A DNA stretch of 8,705 nucleotides from Oscillospiraceae bacterium (GTDB taxonomy: Bacteria > Bacillota > Clostridia > Oscillospirales > Oscillospiraceae): positions 1 through 8,705 of the forward strand of contig JAFOJR010000083.1 of NCBI GenBank assembly GCA_017420125.1, read 5' to 3'. The position numbers and the translations under genes were made by a program. The notes beneath the pieces were generated by a model. It did no database searches, was not told the DNA's origin, and saw only the letters and a program-made list of their open reading frames with translations. Shown here one piece after another: positions 5,919-8,705 of this stretch (its first letter is position 1; each line of letters starts with the position of its first letter).

Positions 5919-6914
5919 TTATATCCCTTGATAATGACAAACTCCTTTTTCGTCCTCCTGCCGGGTCAGTGCCCCTCTGGCCAGCAATTCGTCTACATGG
6001 GCCATAGCCTCTCCCACGGCAAACCACTTCTGGGCCAGAGGAAACTCTGCCCACGATCTGCTGCGGATTTTCCATGTCATCTTTCCGGCCAGCTCATATG
6101 CTGTCAGCCCCGGCTGCTCCCGCACAATCTGCTCCGCTTCCGCCAGGCGGGTCTGATGGTGGATCAGCAATGCCGCAATACGCTCCTGAAGGGGCATCTC
6201 CGCTTCCCGGTGCCCGGGGAGCGGAATTTGAATATCATACTGCTGCAAGTCCCGCAGGCTTTCACAATAATCGCCCAGGGCATTTTCTACCCCAGGCCAC
6301 GCAATGATATTGGGCGTAATGTCAAACAGCACATGGTCGCCCAAAAACATCAGTTTTAATTCCGGCAGATGGAGGCACATATGGCCCGGTGTATGGCCGG
6401 GCATGCTGCGGCAAATCAGCTGATATCCTCCGTATTGGAGCACCTGCCCGTCTTCTACCGGTACATATGGCCCACCTTGGGGCGGCGCATAGATCCGTGC
6501 AGGATTCTGCTTCCAAAGCCGGATCAATTCCTCTTTTGGAAATCCTTCCCGGGCAAACCGCTGGTCAAACCGTTCCCAGCTTCCCGGATGGTCTTCCGAA
6601 TTCTTTTGGTAAGAACGAAGCCAGGAAAGTTCCACCCTGCCGATGTAAATGATTCCCGCTTCTCCTGCCAATTCCGCCGCAAGCCCCACATGATCTGAAT
6701 GATGATGGGTAATAAAGTAATCCGTCTCCGCCAGAGAAACGCCCAGCTCATCCAGCGCCGCGCGCAGAAACAGCCTGCATTCCGGCCGATGAAATCCTGT
6801 GTCTATCAGCAAATTTCGGGGGCCGCGGATCAGATAACTGTTGGTGTATTTCAAAGGACTGCCCGGCAGCGGGACAGGGATCCGGATAATTCCATCTGCA
6901 CATTCTTTCCACAT
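5919..6914 (-). CDS. MBL-fold metallo-hydrolase with C-terminal helical (winged-helix-like) domain
   Basis: This 331-residue cytoplasmic enzyme has the metallo-beta-lactamase fold of the glyoxalase II/LACTB2 branch. The metal ligands are all visible: the HxHxDH motif in THHHSDH (69-75; H70, H72, D74, H75), H174 in PGHTPGH (172-178), D193 in LGDHV (191-195) and H235 in LPGHRE (232-237), enough for a two-metal site. Residues after about 245 form a helical tail with TAYELAGKMTW (271-281) and HVDELLARGAL (306-316), typical of the winged-helix extension in LACTB2-like proteins. Substrate is unknown: thioesters, phosphoesters or RNA are all cleaved by relatives. The ATG at 6914 has AGGAG seven bases upstream, and a good promoter lies just before it. 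It is the first gene of an operon with deoC, a pairing whose meaning is unclear. Confidence 0.9.
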   Translation of the reverse strand: MWKECADGIIRIPVPLPGSPLKYTNSYLIRGPRNLLIDTGFHRPECRLFLRAALDELGVSLAETDYFITHHHSDHVGLAAELAGEAGIIYIGRVELSWLRSYQKNSEDHPGSWERFDQRFAREGFPKEELIRLWKQNPARIYAPPQGGPYVPVEDGQVLQYGGYQLICRSMPGHTPGHMCLHLPELKLMFLGDHVLFDITPNIIAWPGVENALGDYCESLRDLQQYDIQIPLPGHREAEMPLQERIAALLIHHQTRLAEAEQIVREQPGLTAYELAGKMTWKIRSRSWAEFPLAQKWFAVGEAMAHVDELLARGALTRQEDEKGVCHYQGI

Positions 6915-6943
6915 GGATGTTCTCCTCTTCTTCTAATGGGCCT

Positions 6944-6972
6944 ATTGTAGCACGCTTTTTCCGGCGGTGCAA
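6944..6972 (-). promoter_or_regulatory. SigA-type promoter of the hydrolase-deoC operon
   Basis: On the - strand, TTGCAC (6972-6967) and TACAAT (6949-6944) are spaced by 17 bases. Transcription would start near 6937, about 23 bases before the hydrolase ATG. It directly follows the coaW terminator, as expected for an independent unit. Confidence 0.8.
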
Positions 6973-6986
6973 CGCCTGCCAAAAAC

Positions 6987-7023
6987 AGAGGGCCCAAACA
7001 GCCGTCTGCCGTTCGGGCCCTCT
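6987..7023 (-). terminator. Intrinsic terminator of coaW
   Basis: AGAGGGCCC (6987-6995) and GGGCCCTCT (7015-7023) pair perfectly over 9 bp with a 19-base loop. On the - strand the hairpin is followed by GTTTTTGG (6986-6979). It starts 18 bp after the coaW stop codon. The + strand tail (TTATTG) is weaker. Confidence 0.85.
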
Positions 7024-7040
7024 TTATTGTTTCACTGCGG

Positions 7041-7883
7041 TTAAGGTTCTTGCAGCAGCGGTTTCCTGATATAGGCCAACACCGCACCGATGGCGGTGGC
7101 AAACACTGCTCTGGCCGGAATGATAAAGGGGATATGATATACCTGCTCCACATGGTCAAAGATCCATCTGGCCCGTGGAATGGTGGTCAACGTCCCCGTC
7201 AGCACCACTTCTTTCACCTGATCGTTCCGACAGGCAAACACCGCCAGCATTCCAATGGTTTCAAACACCATGTCCAAAATGCCCAGCGCATTGTCTCCTG
7301 CAGTGGCATTATCCCGCCATTTGCCAAAGTTAGAAGCCGTTACCGTGTCCGGCAGTGTGTCCATAGGGGCATTGGTAATATCCCCCACGGTCAAATTCAC
7401 ATTGGACAGGTCTCCTGTTTCCGCCAGTTCCACAATGGAAGAAAACTGGTTGAGTCCACAGAGCCGGGAGCAAAGGCCTTCAATCGTGCCGCCGCCCACA
7501 CCGCTGCCGCCGATATGGACATCTGTTTCCTCGCCGGCGCGGACATAAGCCGTTCCTGTTCCCATGCTGACCACCAAAGCTTCTCTTTTCCCGGAAAGGG
7601 CAAGGCCGCCCCGGCCAATGGCTGTGAATTCCGGCACGCGAATCACCGGAACCCCTATCATTTCATCCGGCAGAAAACTGGCCCCCACGCCGGTCAACAC
7701 AACGGCGGAGAGGTCTTTGGTCTTTAATTCATTCTCCCGCAGGAATCGTCCCATGCCGCCATAAGCAGAGGTGACTGGATCAGACGCACGCACCTGCAAT
7801 GTGTCAATCAGTTTTCCTTCTGTCGTCAGTCCGGCCAATTTCGTGGTGGAGCCGCCGATATCAATTCCCAAGATCACTTTCAT
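7041..7883 (-). CDS. coaW: Type II pantothenate kinase
   Basis: CoaW phosphorylates pantothenate with ATP, the first step of coenzyme A synthesis (EC 2.7.1.33). The 280-residue protein has the ASKHA (actin/hexokinase-like) fold and resembles the Staphylococcus/eukaryote type II enzymes, not E. coli CoaA or type III CoaX. Visible motifs are the phosphate-1 loop GIDIGGSTTKL (6-16), the probable general base E85 in VPEFTAIGRGG (83-93), SMGTGTAYV (106-114), the glycine-rich HIGGSGVGGGTIEGL (123-137) and the adenosine motif VVLTGTLTT (226-234). Length is close to the roughly 270 residues usual for bacterial type II enzymes. The ATG at 7883 has GAGGA about seven bases upstream, a promoter about 25 bases before the transcript start, and its own terminator, so it seems to be a single-gene unit. 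Staphylococcal type II kinases lack feedback inhibition by CoA; whether that holds here is not visible. Confidence 0.93.
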   Translation of the reverse strand: MKVILGIDIGGSTTKLAGLTTEGKLIDTLQVRASDPVTSAYGGMGRFLRENELKTKDLSAVVLTGVGASFLPDEMIGVPVIRVPEFTAIGRGGLALSGKREALVVSMGTGTAYVRAGEETDVHIGGSGVGGGTIEGLCSRLCGLNQFSSIVELAETGDLSNVNLTVGDITNAPMDTLPDTVTASNFGKWRDNATAGDNALGILDMVFETIGMLAVFACRNDQVKEVVLTGTLTTIPRARWIFDHVEQVYHIPFIIPARAVFATAIGAVLAYIRKPLLQEP

Positions 7884-7914
7884 CCGTCTTTCCTCTTTCT
7901 CTTACAGTTTCATC

Positions 7915-7943
7915 ATCATATGATATCCCGCATGCTTTGTCAA
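7915..7943 (-). promoter_or_regulatory. Near-consensus SigA promoter of coaW
   Basis: On the - strand, TTGACA (7943-7938) and TATGAT (7920-7915) are 17 bases apart. Transcription would begin near 7908, about 25 bases before the ATG. The -10 box lies within a 10-bp palindrome ATCATATGAT (7915-7924), which could be an operator but is short enough to arise by chance. Confidence 0.85.
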
Positions 7944-7978
7944 GGGAATTCCCCTTTTCGTCCCTGCACGAAACAAAT

Positions 7979-8014
7979 GGCCGACGACCCTGCACTTCTG
8001 CAAGGTCATCGGCC
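7979..8014 (-). terminator. Intrinsic terminator of murC
   Basis: The arms GGCCGACGACCCTGCA (7979-7994) and TGCAAGGTCATCGGCC (7999-8014) pair over 16 positions around loop CTTC. The two non-Watson-Crick positions become G-U pairs in the murC transcript. The hairpin is followed by ATTTGTTTC on the - strand and begins 9 bp after the murC stop. Confidence 0.85.
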
Positions 8015-8023
8015 GCTCCTCTT

Positions 8024-8705
8024 CTATTCGTCCACCAGGGCCTCACCCACAGTGTAAATATCCCCTGCACCTACGGTGAGAATCAGGTCTCCCGGCTCTG
8101 CAATCCTGCGCAAATGCTCCGTCAATTCCGGCAAAGTGGAGAAATATTGGCTGCCCGGAATCTGATCGGCCACATCCTTTGCAGAAATACCGATGGTGTT
8201 CTTTTCCCGGGCGGCATAGATCTCCGCCAGCAGTGCCACATCTGCCACTTTCAATTCCTTCACAAAATCATCAAATAATGCCTTTGTTCTGGTGTATGTG
8301 TGTGGTTGGAAGGCACAAATCACCCGCCGATAGCCCAGTGATTTTGCCGATTTCAGAAGAGCATGCAGCTCACTGGGATGGTGGGCATAATCGTCATACA
8401 CCTTGGCCCCTTTATATTTCCCTTTATACTGGAAGCGGCGCTCCGAACCCCGGAACACACTCAGGCCTTTGGAAATTGCCTCACCAGAGACACCCAACGC
8501 AATGGCGGCGGCTGCCGCCGCCATTGCGTTGGCTACATTATGCTGCCCTGGAACCTGAAGCAAAATGTGGGCATAGGGCATGCCTTGATAGATCAGATCA
8601 AACGCGGGCAGATTCTGCTCCAGCGTCAAATTGGCACAATGCACCATTGCCTCTTCTGTAAAACCAAAGGTTATTATTCGACGGGGGATCCCGGCAACGG
8701 CCTCC
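8024..8705 (-). CDS. murC: UDP-N-acetylmuramate--L-alanine ligase, C-terminal half
   Basis: MurC joins L-alanine to UDP-N-acetylmuramate using ATP, the first step of the peptidoglycan stem peptide (EC 6.3.2.8). The frame is open to the window edge, so 226 codons of a protein usually near 455 residues are present and the ATG at 8647 is internal. Counting from the edge, the fragment shows GQHNVANAMAA (53-63), the GxHNxxNAxAA signature of Mur ligases at the end of the central ATPase domain; FRGSERRFQY (84-93); DDYAHHPSE (104-112) of the C-terminal domain; FQPHTYTRT (132-140), which singles out MurC; and TVGAGDIYTVGE (210-221) near the end. The N-terminal UDP-binding domain and the P-loop GTxGKT lie outside. 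The Ala-rich stretch after NAM is encoded by a perfect 19-bp inverted repeat. The gene ends with TAG and a strong terminator, so it is the last gene of its transcript. Confidence 0.96.
   Translation of the reverse strand, partial: EAVAGIPRRIITFGFTEEAMVHCANLTLEQNLPAFDLIYQGMPYAHILLQVPGQHNVANAMAAAAAAIALGVSGEAISKGLSVFRGSERRFQYKGKYKGAKVYDDYAHHPSELHALLKSAKSLGYRRVICAFQPHTYTRTKALFDDFVKELKVADVALLAEIYAAREKNTIGISAKDVADQIPGSQYFSTLPELTEHLRRIAEPGDLILTVGAGDIYTVGEALVDE
8494..8532. repeat. Perfect 19-bp inverted repeat with 1-base centre inside murC
   Basis: The left arm (8494-8512, CCAACGCAATGGCGGCGGC) is the exact reverse complement of the right arm (8514-8532), with T8513 between them. It encodes NAMAAAAAAIALG in the conserved Mur ligase signature. 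Single-stranded DNA or murC mRNA could fold into a long GC-rich hairpin here. Family conservation constrains the protein, but the codon choice needed for perfect symmetry is not required by it. Confidence 0.9.

Noticed and set aside
7050..7727. + strand frame of 225 codons opposite coaW
   Set aside because: It is His/Gln/Arg-rich, a typical antisense shadow composition, has no ribosome-binding site and lies wholly opposite coaW motifs.
8494..8532. murC palindrome as an assembly or chimeric fold-back artefact
   Set aside because: The reading frame and the conserved Mur ligase signature continue unbroken across both arms, so the sequence is genuine coding DNA.

Overview
The window looks like a chromosomal stretch of an anaerobic, gut-type Firmicute of class Clostridia. 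That placement is an inference from three things: a bacterial V-type ATPase operon ending in the A-B-D order, a type II pantothenate kinase (CoaW), which is common in Firmicutes and rare in other bacteria, and strong AGGAGG ribosome-binding sites with SigA-type promoters at moderate GC. I see no mobile element, CRISPR array, tRNA or rRNA.

Layout. On the + strand, positions 1-2505 hold the 3' end of a V-type ATP synthase operon: the C-terminal part of subunit A, complete subunit B and complete subunit D. The genes are tightly coupled (4-bp overlap, then a 4-bp gap). The operon ends at a strong hairpin terminator that works on both strands (2555-2598). Everything after it lies on the - strand: a two-domain lipoprotein of unknown role (2859-3755), a SAM-dependent methyltransferase (3994-4680), a frameshifted gene remnant (about 4719-5190), deoxyribose-phosphate aldolase deoC (5234-5899), a metallo-beta-lactamase-fold hydrolase (5919-6914), type II pantothenate kinase coaW (7041-7883) and the C-terminal half of murC (8024 to the window edge).

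Transcription units. Read leftward, murC ends at a 16-bp-stem terminator (7979-8014). coaW has its own TTGACA-17-TATGAT promoter and a GC-rich terminator. The hydrolase and deoC form a two-gene operon from a TTGCAC-17-TACAAT promoter. The methyltransferase is preceded by a TTGACT-17-TATAAT sequence that lies inside the gene remnant. The remnant sits 43 bp after deoC and 38 bp before the methyltransferase, so hydrolase, deoC, the lost gene and the methyltransferase may once have been a single operon.

Functions. The intact genes are mostly housekeeping: ion-translocating ATPase, CoA synthesis, peptidoglycan precursor synthesis and deoxynucleoside catabolism. The least explained parts are the decayed gene at 4719-5190, whose protein can be pieced together across at least four frame changes but which I cannot assign to a family; a perfect 19-bp inverted repeat inside murC (8494-8532); and the orphan lipoprotein. 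I found no clear evidence of a new multi-gene system.
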